A stretch of 64,000 bases of DNA from Rhizobium laguerreae (GTDB taxonomy: Bacteria; Pseudomonadota; Alphaproteobacteria; Rhizobiales; Rhizobiaceae), in NCBI RefSeq assembly GCF_002008165.1, contig NZ_MRDM01000015.1, forward strand, positions 1 to 64,000, in the 5' to 3' direction. The translations under genes were made by a program, and so were the position numbers. Shown in pieces: positions 39,298-48,105 of this stretch. The number at the start of each line of letters is the position of its first letter. Positions within the stretch are counted from its first letter, which is position 1. The notes below the pieces were generated by a model that saw only the letters and a program-made list of their open reading frames with translations, was not told where the DNA came from and made no database searches.

Positions 39298-40488
39298 TCA
39301 GGAGGCGCTCTCCAGCAGCTTCTTTGCCTTGCCTTCGAGTTCCAGACGCGTGTCCTGATTGGTCTTCGAGCGCGCCAGCGCGGTGATGCCCTGCACGAAG
39401 TCGAAGACTGACTCCGGTGGCCGTCCCTCCTCCGACAGCACCATCTCGATCACCTTGCCGGTTTCGCCTTTCGAGAATCCGCGCCGGCGCAGGAAGGTCT
39501 CGCGGTCGTCGTCCTTGCGCGCGACGATCTGCTCACGCGCCGCCTTGATGCCGGCGATGAACGGCGCCGGTGACGAATTGGCGAAACTCGTCAACGCAGG
39601 CGCCGCCTCATGCGCAAAGCGCTGGGCGGCGAACTTCGAATGGCGGATGGTGATCTCCTCAAAATTCTCCGTGCCCCAGAGATTGCGGTTGGCGCAGACC
39701 GCGCGCAGATAGAAGGAGGCGATACCCAGTCTTTTGGACCCTACCTCGGAGTTCCAGGCATAGAAGCCGCGGAAATAGAGGTCGGGCTCGCCGTTCGGCA
39801 GTCGCCCGGCTTCGATCGGATGGGTGTCGTCGACCAGGAACAGGAAGACGTCGCGGTCGCTGGCATAGAGGGTGGTCGTATCCTTGGTGATGTCGACGAA
39901 GGGATTGTGGGTCATCGTCGCCCAGTCGAGAACACCTGGTACTTTCCAGATCGTGTCGCCGGTCCCGTTGCCGGCGATCTTCATGACCGACGAGACCAGT
40001 TCGTGATCCCAGATGCGACCGTATTCCGGTCCAGTCACGGCCCTTAGTTCCAGCCGACCGTTATCCATCTCAAGCGTCTTGACGAGTTCGGCACGATGGT
40101 TGAGCAGGCCATGCTGCAGGTTGATCGCCGCAAGCGGCGCCGGCAGTTGCCGCATATAGGTGGCGGGAGCGCCAACCAGGCTGCAAAGCTGCCCGTAGCT
40201 CCAGTGGGTCGGTGCGATCGCTTGGCGCTGACCTGGAACAACAAGCTCAAGCCGCTCCGCATTGTCGCGCGTTGCCTCGACGCGGATCGCAGCGCTTTCG
40301 ATCGTTCGGGCATGGGCGCGCTCGGCGCGGGACCGGACGGTGTCGTAGAGATCGCTCAGCGACAGGAAGCGTTCATCGTCCGGGCGGGAAAACCATTCCG
40401 ACGAAACGCGGCCGATCCGCTCGCCGCGGGAGATATCGACCTTGAAGGCGGAACGGGCGGACGGGTTGTTGGAGGTGAGAGTGGTCAT
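39298..40488 (-). CDS. DUF932-domain protein
   Basis: Predicted protein of 396 residues with the phage/plasmid DUF932 pattern: YGQLCSLVGAPATYMRQLPA, LELRAVTGPEYGRIWDHELV, YASDRDVFLFLVDDTHPIEA and FYLRAVCANRNLWGTENFEE. DUF932 proteins are often in plasmid leading regions and are predicted to be part of anti-defence or replication-supporting sets; activity unknown. It is intact and full length. Members are usually about 350-400 residues. Confidence 0.8.
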   Translation of the reverse strand: MTTLTSNNPSARSAFKVDISRGERIGRVSSEWFSRPDDERFLSLSDLYDTVRSRAERAHARTIESAAIRVEATRDNAERLELVVPGQRQAIAPTHWSYGQLCSLVGAPATYMRQLPAPLAAINLQHGLLNHRAELVKTLEMDNGRLELRAVTGPEYGRIWDHELVSSVMKIAGNGTGDTIWKVPGVLDWATMTHNPFVDITKDTTTLYASDRDVFLFLVDDTHPIEAGRLPNGEPDLYFRGFYAWNSEVGSKRLGIASFYLRAVCANRNLWGTENFEEITIRHSKFAAQRFAHEAAPALTSFANSSPAPFIAGIKAAREQIVARKDDDRETFLRRRGFSKGETGKVIEMVLSEEGRPPESVFDFVQGITALARSKTNQDTRLELEGKAKKLLESAS

Positions 40489-40512
40489 AAGGTGTCTCCT
40501 TGAAAGCAGAAA

Positions 40513-40530
40513 CCCGGCGCGATGGCCGGG
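40513..40530 (-). terminator. Intergenic GC hairpin
   Basis: CCCGGC and GCCGGG enclose GCGATG. It is of the same type as the hairpins at 39236 and 41243 and lies 24 bases upstream of the DUF932 start. Confidence 0.42.
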
Positions 40531-40563
40531 CGAGGTTGAGGGATGTTTGAGGAAGAGGAAGGA

Positions 40564-41220
40564 TCAATCGGAGGCCAGTCGGCGGTGCGCCGACCGGATT
40601 GCCAAGAGCGCCGCCTGGAATTCGGCGTTTCCGACCACGTCGGAAAAGTCCATCGTGGTGGCAATAGACAGGCACGCGACGTGGACCTCGTCGTCGGTCA
40701 CGGCCTCGGGTGTTAAACCCTTAAAGTTCGGGTCTATGTCGAGCACCGCGGTGATTGCGGCGCGCACACGATCCTCCTGAAGTCTGACCAGGACGTGGGA
40801 AGGCTTTGGTGGGCCGACCGGCTCTTCAGGATCCGGGTCTCCGGCGAGAATGGCTTCTCCTCGGGCGATCGCCCAGACAGATCGGGCGAGCCAATCGAGC
40901 GACGGTGGCCGGGCAGCACTGATGTCATCGAACAGGATCTTCAGCAGTCCGAGCAGGATCTCGAAATGACGCGCCCGGCGTTGGACAGGTTCGTTGAATT
41001 GCTGGGGGATCTGGATCGGCGGACCCGCATAGGCCGCATGTGCACCGTCCCAGATGCCGGTGATATGAATTGCGCCCGAGGAATCGAAGTCCTTCTCGGC
41101 GATATCCCAACTGTCATCCTCGATGGCAGCACGGCACGCCGCGTCCAGTGTGTCAGCCGCGTAAGTGCGATGCCGGAAGACCGGCAGGTGATAGGTGGTC
41201 TCGATGGTGAAGTCAGGCAT
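40564..41220 (-). CDS. Hypothetical protein of 218 residues
   Basis: Predicted soluble protein with two parts. The N-terminal 70 residues (MPDFTIETTYHLPVFRHRTY, then AAIEDDSWDIAEKDFDSSGA) look like small conserved plasmid proteins of rhizobia. The C-terminal part (ILLGLLKILFDDISAARPPS, then VRLQEDRVRAAITAVLDIDP) is helical and unrelated to anything recognised. It may be a fusion of two formerly separate genes. It lies between the ParB-like and DUF932 genes in the same orientation. Confidence 0.55.
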   Translation of the reverse strand: MPDFTIETTYHLPVFRHRTYAADTLDAACRAAIEDDSWDIAEKDFDSSGAIHITGIWDGAHAAYAGPPIQIPQQFNEPVQRRARHFEILLGLLKILFDDISAARPPSLDWLARSVWAIARGEAILAGDPDPEEPVGPPKPSHVLVRLQEDRVRAAITAVLDIDPNFKGLTPEAVTDDEVHVACLSIATTMDFSDVVGNAEFQAALLAIRSAHRRLASD

Positions 41221-41242
41221 AGGTGCCTCCTGAAACGGAAAA

Positions 41243-41262
41243 GCCCGGCGCGATGGCCGGGC
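41243..41262 (-). terminator. Intergenic GC hairpin
   Basis: GCCCGGC and GCCGGGC enclose GCGATG. It lies 22 bases before the start of the 218-residue protein gene and has nearly the same core as the hairpin at 40513. Confidence 0.45.
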
Positions 41263-41316
41263 TGTTGGGAAAAGGACCCGACCGCAAATGCGATCGGGTC
41301 AATCTGGGTCGGGTCA

Positions 41317-43443
41317 CTATTCGGCGGCGGCGAGATGCTCGCCGTCGATCGCACTTTCCGTATCGCCCGTGTCATCGCTCGATGTTTCCGGCTCTTCGAC
41401 CAGGAAGGCCGGCAGGTCCTGAGCTTCGAAGATTGTCTCGCCCTCGTCGGACCCGATGGTGTCTCCGACAGCGTTGTGTTCGATGGTGCCTTCCTCGACC
41501 ATCATGCGAAGGGGTTCAGGCAACCAGCCGCAGCCCGTCATCAGCCGCTCGGCCTCGCAGGCCATGTCGGCCTTCTTGAGATGGCCGATGAATTCCGCCG
41601 CCTGGTCCCCCTTTGCCTCACGAACCGCCTGCAGGATGTGCGCCTTCGTGACACGGCCGAGATAATTATCGGCGGTCGTCGTCCAACCGGCTTCCACCAT
41701 ATCGAAGCCGATCGAACTGGCGAGCTGATTGGCATGGGCGATGGCGCGTGTCCGCTTGTTCCAGGGTTCGATCACCGCGTTGACCGACAACGAGGCGCAA
41801 TGGGCAAACAAGGCCTGGCGGCTGACCTCGTCGAGCTTGATCAGGAAATCCCAGAGATCGTTCGGATCCTTGGGCAAATCCTGGCCCCAGCCTTCCTGCC
41901 TTTGATCGATCTCCTTCGCCCAGACCGTATCGCCGAGGCCGGCCGTCTGGCTGAAGCGAGCGCTCTGCAGCGTCACCTCCAGGCATGAATCCGATCCGTA
42001 GACGTAGAAGATCTTTAGAACAAAGGCATGCAGGACGGCGACAAAGGCGATGACCGGGTTGTTCGCCAGTGCGTTGCGCAAAGCGATCGTCCGCGCTGCC
42101 GTGAGATCGAGAACGAGGCGGTCGGGAAGCGGCTTGATCGTTTCGTCCTCGTCGTCCGGTTCGGTGCCCTCGCCGCCGGCCGCGCGGGTTGCCAGGAGAT
42201 CACTGCCATGATCGGCACCATCGTCGCAGGCATCAGCCGAGGGATCGGTCTCATCCTTCGGTTCATCCTCGGGTCGAACGAAACCGCGCTCGATCTTGAG
42301 CTCCCCGCCAGCGCCGAGCGACACGAAGACACCGCCGCGGGCGACCTCCTGCGGATCGAAAACATACGGACGGTCGTTGAGCCGGTCGAGCTCGCTGCCG
42401 AGTTCCTCCAGCTTCTGTTCGGTCGCTTCCGAGTACTCATCTGCCTCCGCATATTCTGCGTCGAGCTTGTCGTATTTGGCGCGGGTGGCGTCATAGCGGG
42501 CCAGTTCATCTTCAGTCATTTCGGCCTGCTCGCCGTAGAAGCGGCGCAGGCCCGACGTGTGGCCGTAGGGGAAATCGAAGGCCGCTTCGACCCATTTCCA
42601 GCCTTCGCTGACCTGGATCGCCTCGGCGTCAGCCTTGAGCTTTTCCATCACAAGCTGCTCCAGCAGCGCCGGATCCTGCAGCCAACCGCCCTGATCCTGG
42701 TCGAACAGATCGCGCATGGTCACACCGCCTGCGGCCTCGTAGGCTTCGATGCCGACATAAACGGCACGGCGGTCGCTGGCGCGGATCGCGGTTTCCGTCA
42801 GCAGCCGGCGGATATAAAAGGGCTCGCGGCTATGAGAGCGCGAGATCGTGTCCCAGACCTGCTCCTGGCGGACGTGGTCGTTGGTGATCGAGAAGGCGAT
42901 GATCTGCTCCAGCGTCATCTCGTCCTCGGCATAAAGATCGAGAAGCCGCGGCGAGACGGAGGCCAGACGAAGTCGCTGCCTGACCGTCGCAATCGAAACG
43001 AAGAAGCGCGCGGCGATGTCCTCTTCGCCGAGCCCCTGCTCGCGCAATGTCTGGAAGGCGCGGAACTGATCGAGCGGATGCAGGCTGACGCGCTGGAGGT
43101 TTTCGGCGAGCGAGTCCTCGACTTCGAGAGTTTCGCTTTTGCTGACGATGCAGGGAACACCGGCAGTCTTGGCCAGTCGCTTCTGCGCGACCAGGCGCTC
43201 GAGGGCGCGATACCGGCGCCCGCCGGCCGGAATGCGATAGATGCCGGTCTCGTTGCCATCGCCATCGAGTTCCGGGCGGACGTTGAGGCTGGTGAGCAGG
43301 CCGCGATGGGCGATGTCTTCGGCGAGATCCTCGATCGACACGCCTGCTTTGATCTTTCGGACGTTCTCTTGGCTCAACGTAAGCTTGTTGAAGGGTATGT
43401 CGCGGGCTGTACTAAGGGTGATTTTCTGGATGGCCTGGGCCAT
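41317..43443 (-). CDS. Large ParB-like protein
   Basis: Predicted protein of 708 residues. Residues 14-115 form a ParB/Srx N-terminal domain: FNKLTLSQENVRKIKAGVSI, then RIPAGGRRYRALERLVAQKR and ETLEVEDSLAENLQRVSLHP. A helix-turn-helix follows at about 155-185 (EEDIAARFFVSIATVRQRLR). The remaining 500 residues are acidic and helical, far longer than ParB or RepB. Such large ParB-like proteins head conserved blocks on rhizobial and other plasmids, and act in establishment or gene control rather than in partition, for which RepB is present. It is the first gene of the 43.4 to 34.8 kb block. Confidence 0.8.
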   Translation of the reverse strand: MAQAIQKITLSTARDIPFNKLTLSQENVRKIKAGVSIEDLAEDIAHRGLLTSLNVRPELDGDGNETGIYRIPAGGRRYRALERLVAQKRLAKTAGVPCIVSKSETLEVEDSLAENLQRVSLHPLDQFRAFQTLREQGLGEEDIAARFFVSIATVRQRLRLASVSPRLLDLYAEDEMTLEQIIAFSITNDHVRQEQVWDTISRSHSREPFYIRRLLTETAIRASDRRAVYVGIEAYEAAGGVTMRDLFDQDQGGWLQDPALLEQLVMEKLKADAEAIQVSEGWKWVEAAFDFPYGHTSGLRRFYGEQAEMTEDELARYDATRAKYDKLDAEYAEADEYSEATEQKLEELGSELDRLNDRPYVFDPQEVARGGVFVSLGAGGELKIERGFVRPEDEPKDETDPSADACDDGADHGSDLLATRAAGGEGTEPDDEDETIKPLPDRLVLDLTAARTIALRNALANNPVIAFVAVLHAFVLKIFYVYGSDSCLEVTLQSARFSQTAGLGDTVWAKEIDQRQEGWGQDLPKDPNDLWDFLIKLDEVSRQALFAHCASLSVNAVIEPWNKRTRAIAHANQLASSIGFDMVEAGWTTTADNYLGRVTKAHILQAVREAKGDQAAEFIGHLKKADMACEAERLMTGCGWLPEPLRMMVEEGTIEHNAVGDTIGSDEGETIFEAQDLPAFLVEEPETSSDDTGDTESAIDGEHLAAAE

Positions 43444-44250
43444 GTCGGTTTCTCCATGACGGACCGGGCGGAGCCTCTCTCCAACCCTCTCAATCCGTCA
43501 CAGCTTTCCCGTCCCTCCTCTTCCTCTGCGCCGCCTCCTGCCTATGCCTTACCTTTCGGTACAACCTCCCTCCCCCGTTGATCGACTTCAGGCTCCCCTA
43601 TTCCGATACCTGCAACACACCCACTTGTAGCTCCGATGAGGGACCAGTGATAAAAACCAGGCCATTGTCACAGCGATGCCGGGCGGATCGTCGACACAGT
43701 TCCTGATGAGCTAGCGGAAATCTTGGGAGCATACGGGCGCGTCGACGTCGGCGCTTGGAGCTATTTTCCATGCGCAACCGACGCTCACGGTCCGGACGCA
43801 ATCCGAGAAACGGGACCTTGGTCTTTATCGAGGAGAAATGGGCGACATTCTTCCGTAGGGGCAACGAAATGCAGCAACATTTGGATCGACTCGAAAGGGG
43901 CATCGGGCGGAAACGCCCTTGCGGGATGGTCCTATCTTCTGCACGCTTCGGATGAAGAAGTCCTGTCCGGAAGCTAACGTTCTTGGTTTGTTCCGTCATT
44001 AAAGATATCTCGCGATTGACAGCAATATCTGTGTTGGGTCGTAGCGACAGGCACTCGATAAGTCTCAAAGGCCACCACGATTGAAATTTGCACGGCAGCA
44101 CCACGGACGGGCGCCGCCTGGTCGCTTCGGTAGCAGATGCGCGCTTTTCCCACTTGTCCAAGGTACGAAGACGCAGCCGCGACGATCGCGAAACTTTCGA
44201 AGGGCTGAGCCGGCAAGCCCTTGGGGGCCGGGTCAAAAACGAAGTATTGG
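43444..44250. other. Degraded stretch without intact gene
   Basis: Several overlapping frames exist on both strands, but none has a family match or a ribosome site. A minus-strand frame at 43974-44285 overlaps the end of the HEPN gene and reads through cysteine-rich sequence without features. Likely remnant DNA between the housekeeping block and the next genes. Confidence 0.4.
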
Positions 44251-44711
44251 CTATCGCTTTTTTTGGAAAAGCACCCAGACAGCAAATGCCTTCCGGTCCG
44301 ATCGTGGCGCGAAGGCGAGGTCCTTGATGGCCTGCTCGCAGTTGTCGATTAGTACGAGGACTTCGGCGCGGACATAACGCGCGAGCGGGTCATAGTCGGC
44401 GCGGTGGCGCTCTTCCTGCAGGATCACGAACGTATCTGCAAACGAGACTATACTACCGGGAAATCCCCGGCCCGCTGCAGCCTTGCAGGAATTCTTCGCG
44501 ACCCCATTTCGAGAGTCCGATAGACCTGCGCCCAGGCCGTCTCGCTCCGCGTATCGCCAGTTCCCACGAGCAGCTCGGCACAGTCACGCGCGAGGGCGTG
44601 GAACAGGGCATAGTAAGCCGTGCTCACACCGCGCTTCAGGTCAGATTGGCGCGGACGCTGCGGGCTTGCTTTTGCGAGCCGCCGAGCCGTAGCGATCAGA
44701 TCGTGCGACAC
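44251..44711 (-). pseudogene. HEPN-domain protein gene, frameshifted
   Basis: The frame from ATG 44711 starts ARRLAKASPQRPRQSDLKRG, then VSTAYYALFHALARDCAELL, a HEPN-like helix with the STAYYALFHA core of many toxin- or defence-linked HEPN proteins. It breaks near CTCGAAATGGGGTC. After a one-base deletion is restored, the other frame continues VAKNSCKAAAGRGFPGSIVS, then FADTFVILQEERHRADYDPL and ends at 44251. That continuation has a helical HEPN-like end. So one lost base has destroyed the gene, or there is a sequencing error. It follows an intact 97-codon gene and they form a pair. Confidence 0.6.
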
Positions 44712-44714
44712 GGC

Positions 44715-45008
44715 TTAACTTGCGATCTTCTGCTGTTCGTCGAAATGGTGTCGGATATGCGGGAACCGCGTCTCGCCAAGCTCGCTCAATGCTTTGCGGA
44801 CCTCGGTCGAAAGCCCGTAAGTGAGCTTCGAACTAATCGGCTTGTCCGAGCAGACATACTTCACATCGACGAGCAGAATCGGGTCGCCATCGCTATCATG
44901 TTCCGCGCGGATGTCAGCTCCCGAAAAGCCTGCCGGACCAAGACGGCCGCGAAGCACCTTTTCGACGGCACTTTTGGTCGTGTTCGATATGGTCTGTTCG
45001 TCGCTCAT
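44715..45008 (-). CDS. Partner gene of the HEPN protein, hypothetical
   Basis: Predicted protein of 97 residues, start ATG 45008, three bases before the HEPN gene. It has an alpha-beta pattern (TTKSAVEKVLRGRLGPAGFS, then DIRAEHDSDGDPILLVDVKY, then ALSELGETRFPHIRHHF). No nucleotidyltransferase motif is visible, so it is not a classical MNT antitoxin. The tight spacing means it was probably made together with the HEPN protein. Role unknown. Confidence 0.52.
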   Translation of the reverse strand: MSDEQTISNTTKSAVEKVLRGRLGPAGFSGADIRAEHDSDGDPILLVDVKYVCSDKPISSKLTYGLSTEVRKALSELGETRFPHIRHHFDEQQKIAS

Positions 45009-45235
45009 GCCAGCAATATAATGGATTCTATCCAAGACTGCCACTCCTGTGCTGGCGAAGCCTCTGCATAAAGCGCCGCTCGCCCGTTACAGAAGGTAAA
45101 TGGAAATGAAGCGCAATCCATTCCTTGAGATCGGTTGTTCCAATACACATTTCTGCGGCAGGATGTGCGCAGCGATCAAGGATCTAGATTATCGCAGAAC
45201 CATCACGCAGGAAACGATAGAGGGGCTGAGACGAT

Positions 45236-45742
45236 ATGACGAAACCTTGGATGGTCAGCCGCGGCCCAATCGTGGCAGCAGATACCGATATCCGGAAAGC
45301 TGAGGCGATCAGTGCCCTGCTTGTCCGTCCGATCGGTATCCTCCCTAGCAAACTTGGCGATCATATCCGACCTTTCGCAATTGGCCTTTTTGAGGAAATA
45401 CGTGCGCTCCTGAAGCCGGGTGTTGGTGTGACGACGCTGCGGCGTGCTGTAGCCGCCTTCGTGCATTCAAAGCGTTACTACTTTGCGAGCGCCCAGCCGG
45501 ACTCCTTCCGCCACGACATTGATGGCAGAGAGTTAGAGCCAATGAGCGACGACGACCGTATGACAGCACAGAACCGCTTTCTGGCGCTGAAGCAAAAGAC
45601 GGCCGCCGACGCCGATGGCAAGTCCGATTCGTCTTCTTCCTCCCCTCCCCCCGCTGCGTCGGCGATGACGAAAAGCGAGCAGATACGCGCGGCCCTTCTT
45701 GGCAGAGGCACGTCGCAGCGCTCCTCGTCAACCGCTTTCTGA
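45236..45742 (+). CDS. ProQ/FinO-family RNA chaperone
   Basis: Predicted protein of 168 residues with a ProQ/FinO domain at about 20-115: AISALLVRPIGILPSKLGDH, then IRPFAIGLFEEIRALLKPGV, YYFASAQPDSFRHDIDGREL and MTAQNRFLALKQKTA. The C-terminal tail is rich in Ser, Pro and Ala (SDSSSSSPPPAASAMTKSEQ). FinO-like proteins on plasmids bind antisense and other RNAs, and the F plasmid FinO represses transfer genes through FinP. By analogy this protein could control transfer or copy number. A ribosome site GAGGGG precedes the start at good distance. Confidence 0.75.
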   Translation: MTKPWMVSRGPIVAADTDIRKAEAISALLVRPIGILPSKLGDHIRPFAIGLFEEIRALLKPGVGVTTLRRAVAAFVHSKRYYFASAQPDSFRHDIDGRELEPMSDDDRMTAQNRFLALKQKTAADADGKSDSSSSSPPPAASAMTKSEQIRAALLGRGTSQRSSSTAF

Positions 45743-46034
45743 TCGGCGAACAATGACCGTTACATCTTGGTTGCTAGAGACTGGCGAATTATCCAATCAG
45801 GTTCGGCGTGCTTTATCTTGACGAGCATGGTCGAGCACACCTGGCGCGCCGGTTCGAGCGTTCTGTTTCGTGAGTACGAAAGCGAAGGATCACAGGATTG
45901 AAGGCTTGCATTTTTTTGCGTGTGGGCATGAAGAACTATCGCGCCTTTCTGCAGCTTTGGGCAAAATGGCTTCAAGATGAACGATGACGGCAGGTTTCGC
46001 CGCCACATGATTGGCCGTGAAAGTCCGTTAGAAA

Positions 46035-46099
46035 CGGACATTTTTCCCTCTTTATAAAGTCTTCTTGCCGGCCACTTTAAAAGGTGCCATTTTTGTCCG
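46035..46099. promoter_or_regulatory. Nested inverted repeats before the AbiE operon
   Basis: CGGAC (46035-46039) pairs with GTCCG (46095-46099), and AAAGT (46056-46060) with ACTTT (46074-46078), centred on the same point. AbiEi antitoxins are known to repress their own operon through inverted repeats, so this is a candidate operator overlapping the start. Confidence 0.45.
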
Positions 46100-46101
46100 T
46101 C

Positions 46102-46935
46102 ATGAGCGATCAAAAACGCGACAAATTAAAGTCAATGCTGGATGAGGTTCCGGCAGGTTTCATCGTGGATTCCGCATGGATGCGGAAAATGGAAATCCGC
46201 CGCAGCTCGACACATGATTATTTGCGCCGCGGCTGGCTGGAGCCCGTCATACATGGCGTCTATCGGCGTCCCTCGCGGGATGGTTCGGCAGAAGAACGCA
46301 TCGACTGGCGCATTGCCGTCATGTCTGCACAGACGATCATGAATTACCAGTTCCACGTCGGCGGCCGCACGGCGCTCGGGCTTCGCGGGCATGTGCACTA
46401 CCTGGCGCTGGGGGACGCCGAAAAAGTCTTCTTCTATGGCGATGCGCCCCGCTGGCTCGTGAACCTTCCCACCAATGGCCTCCCCGTCCTGCGCAGCACG
46501 CGACTCTTCAAGACGGCGGATCTTGGGATCGAACCACTGGCGGCTGAACCGGACGGCAACGCCATCCTGTTTCTACAGAACTGGACGATACGCGCTTCAG
46601 CGCCGGAGCGGGCCATCCTCGAAGCGCTGGACGAACTGCCGGGCAACGAAAGCTTTCACAACATCGATACGATCTTCGAGGGTCTGACCAACCTGCGCCC
46701 GCGTCGTATCACCGGGCTTCTGGCCGACTGCACCAAGGTCCAGGTGAAAAGGCTTTTTTTCGTATTTGCCGACCGCCACGAGCATGCCTGGCTCAAGCAT
46801 GTCGACCGATCGATCGTCGATCTTGGAAGCGGCGACCGTTCATTCATCAAGGGCGGTAAACTGCATCCCACATACCGTATCACCATTCCGGAAGAGTATC
46901 TTCCCGGGAAGCCGGAGGGCAACGATGGCCCGTGA
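46102..46935 (+). CDS. abiEi: AbiEi-type antitoxin
   Basis: Predicted protein of 277 residues. A winged-helix start (RKMEIRRSSTHDYLRRGWLE, then PVIHGVYRRPSRDG) is followed by the AbiEi C-terminal domain (QFHVGGRTALGLRGHVHYLA, then VLRSTRLFKTADLGIEPL and ASAPERAILEALDELP). This is the antitoxin of the AbiE type IV toxin-antitoxin system, which can cause phage abortive infection and stabilise plasmids. GTG 46084 is an alternative start. It overlaps the toxin gene by 11 bases. Confidence 0.82.
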   Translation: MSDQKRDKLKSMLDEVPAGFIVDSAWMRKMEIRRSSTHDYLRRGWLEPVIHGVYRRPSRDGSAEERIDWRIAVMSAQTIMNYQFHVGGRTALGLRGHVHYLALGDAEKVFFYGDAPRWLVNLPTNGLPVLRSTRLFKTADLGIEPLAAEPDGNAILFLQNWTIRASAPERAILEALDELPGNESFHNIDTIFEGLTNLRPRRITGLLADCTKVQVKRLFFVFADRHEHAWLKHVDRSIVDLGSGDRSFIKGGKLHPTYRITIPEEYLPGKPEGNDGP

Positions 46936-47842
46936 ACAGTATATTTTCCAGCTCGAGCTCCTCGTTCAGGCTTTGCCGATGATTGCCGACGAACCAGTTT
47001 TCGCCTTGAAGGGTGGAACCGCCATCAATCTCTTCTACAGAGATCTCCCGCGTCTCTCGGTCGATATCGACCTGACCTACCTTCCGCTCAAACCGAGGGT
47101 CGCGAGCCTGGCCGAAATCGACGAGGCCCTCGACCGGGTCGCTGGGAAGGTCGAAAGCATCAAGGGCGTCCGGACAAAGCGAATAGCCGGCGGTGGCGGC
47201 GGCGATACACGCGTCGAGGTGAGGCGGGGCCAGACCGCAATCAAGATCGAAACCTCTCCGGTCGCCCGCGGCACGGTGCACCCCGTCGAACGACGCAGGG
47301 TCAGCGAGCGGGTCGAAGATCAATTTGGTTTTGCAGAAATGCAGGTTGTCGCCTTCGAAGACCTCTTCGGCGGCAAGATGCATGCAGCGGTCGATCGCCA
47401 GCATCCGCGCGATCTCTTCGACATCAAGTTGCTTTATGAAAACGAGGGACTGACCGAGCCGCTGTTTCGCACCTTCCTCGTCTACGTGGCGAGCTCCGGA
47501 CGCCCGCCCCACGAGTTGCTGCAGCCCAATAGGGCAGACGTCGCACATGTCTTCAATCAAGAATTCGATGGGATGACAATCGAGAAGGTCTCGCTGGACG
47601 AATTGCTGGATGTCCGGGAGCGGTTCCTGAAGGACATCCAGGAGCGCCTTGATGACAAGGCCCGCACGTTTCTGCTGTCCCTTCACGATGGTGACCCCGA
47701 CTTCGAGGTTATCGGCTTGCCGCACGCCCTCGCCTTGCCGGCGGTCCGCTGGAAGATCCTCAACCTGCAAAAACTAAGGAACGACAATCCGCCCAAACAC
47801 GCCGAACAGCGCGGGGAGATCGAGCGCCTCTTCATACGATGA
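46925..47842 (+). CDS. abiEii: AbiEii-type nucleotidyltransferase toxin
   Basis: Predicted protein of 305 residues. The nucleotidyltransferase motif is clear: FALKGGTAINLFYRDLPRLS followed by VDIDLTYLPL, with the GG and DxD elements, then EDLFGGKMHAAVDRQHPRDL, all typical of AbiEii. Such toxins modify tRNA or another target when antitoxin fails. Intact. It is translated from a start overlapping the antitoxin stop. The pair is full length and probably functional. Confidence 0.85.
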   Translation: MAREQYIFQLELLVQALPMIADEPVFALKGGTAINLFYRDLPRLSVDIDLTYLPLKPRVASLAEIDEALDRVAGKVESIKGVRTKRIAGGGGGDTRVEVRRGQTAIKIETSPVARGTVHPVERRRVSERVEDQFGFAEMQVVAFEDLFGGKMHAAVDRQHPRDLFDIKLLYENEGLTEPLFRTFLVYVASSGRPPHELLQPNRADVAHVFNQEFDGMTIEKVSLDELLDVRERFLKDIQERLDDKARTFLLSLHDGDPDFEVIGLPHALALPAVRWKILNLQKLRNDNPPKHAEQRGEIERLFIR

Positions 47843-48023
47843 TGCGCCTTTGGCCTATCTGCAGGATCGATGATCCGACGACTGGCTCGCTTCTCCTGCC
47901 GCCCGACGCCGCGCCTATCGGAGATTACCCCCTCGGTCTCCCTCGAAGGCCGTACTCCCAGCTGGTGATTTCGCTCCAAAATATCGAAATTCAAAAATCA
48001 AACGACTACAAGGGTTTAGCAGA

Positions 48024-48039
48024 GTTGGTCGCGACCAAC
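48024..48039. promoter_or_regulatory. parS: parS-type centromere site
   Basis: GTTGGTCGCGACCAAC is a perfect 16-bp palindrome, extended to 18 bp by A and T, and fits the repABC parS pattern GTT-N4-GC-N4-AAC. It lies 66 bases beyond the repC stop codon, a usual place for parS in repABC plasmids. RepB is expected to bind it. The rest of 47843-48105 has no gene. Confidence 0.8.
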
Positions 48040-48105
48040 TTTTCTACGGAGCCTTTGGAGGGGGCAAACTTCCCCGCGGTTCTCTTCGATATGGCCCGGC
48101 CGCCC

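Noticed and set aside
43974..44285. A 103-codon minus-strand frame with a start like a lipoprotein
   Set aside because: It overlaps the end of the frameshifted HEPN gene, has no ribosome site and no recognisable fold.
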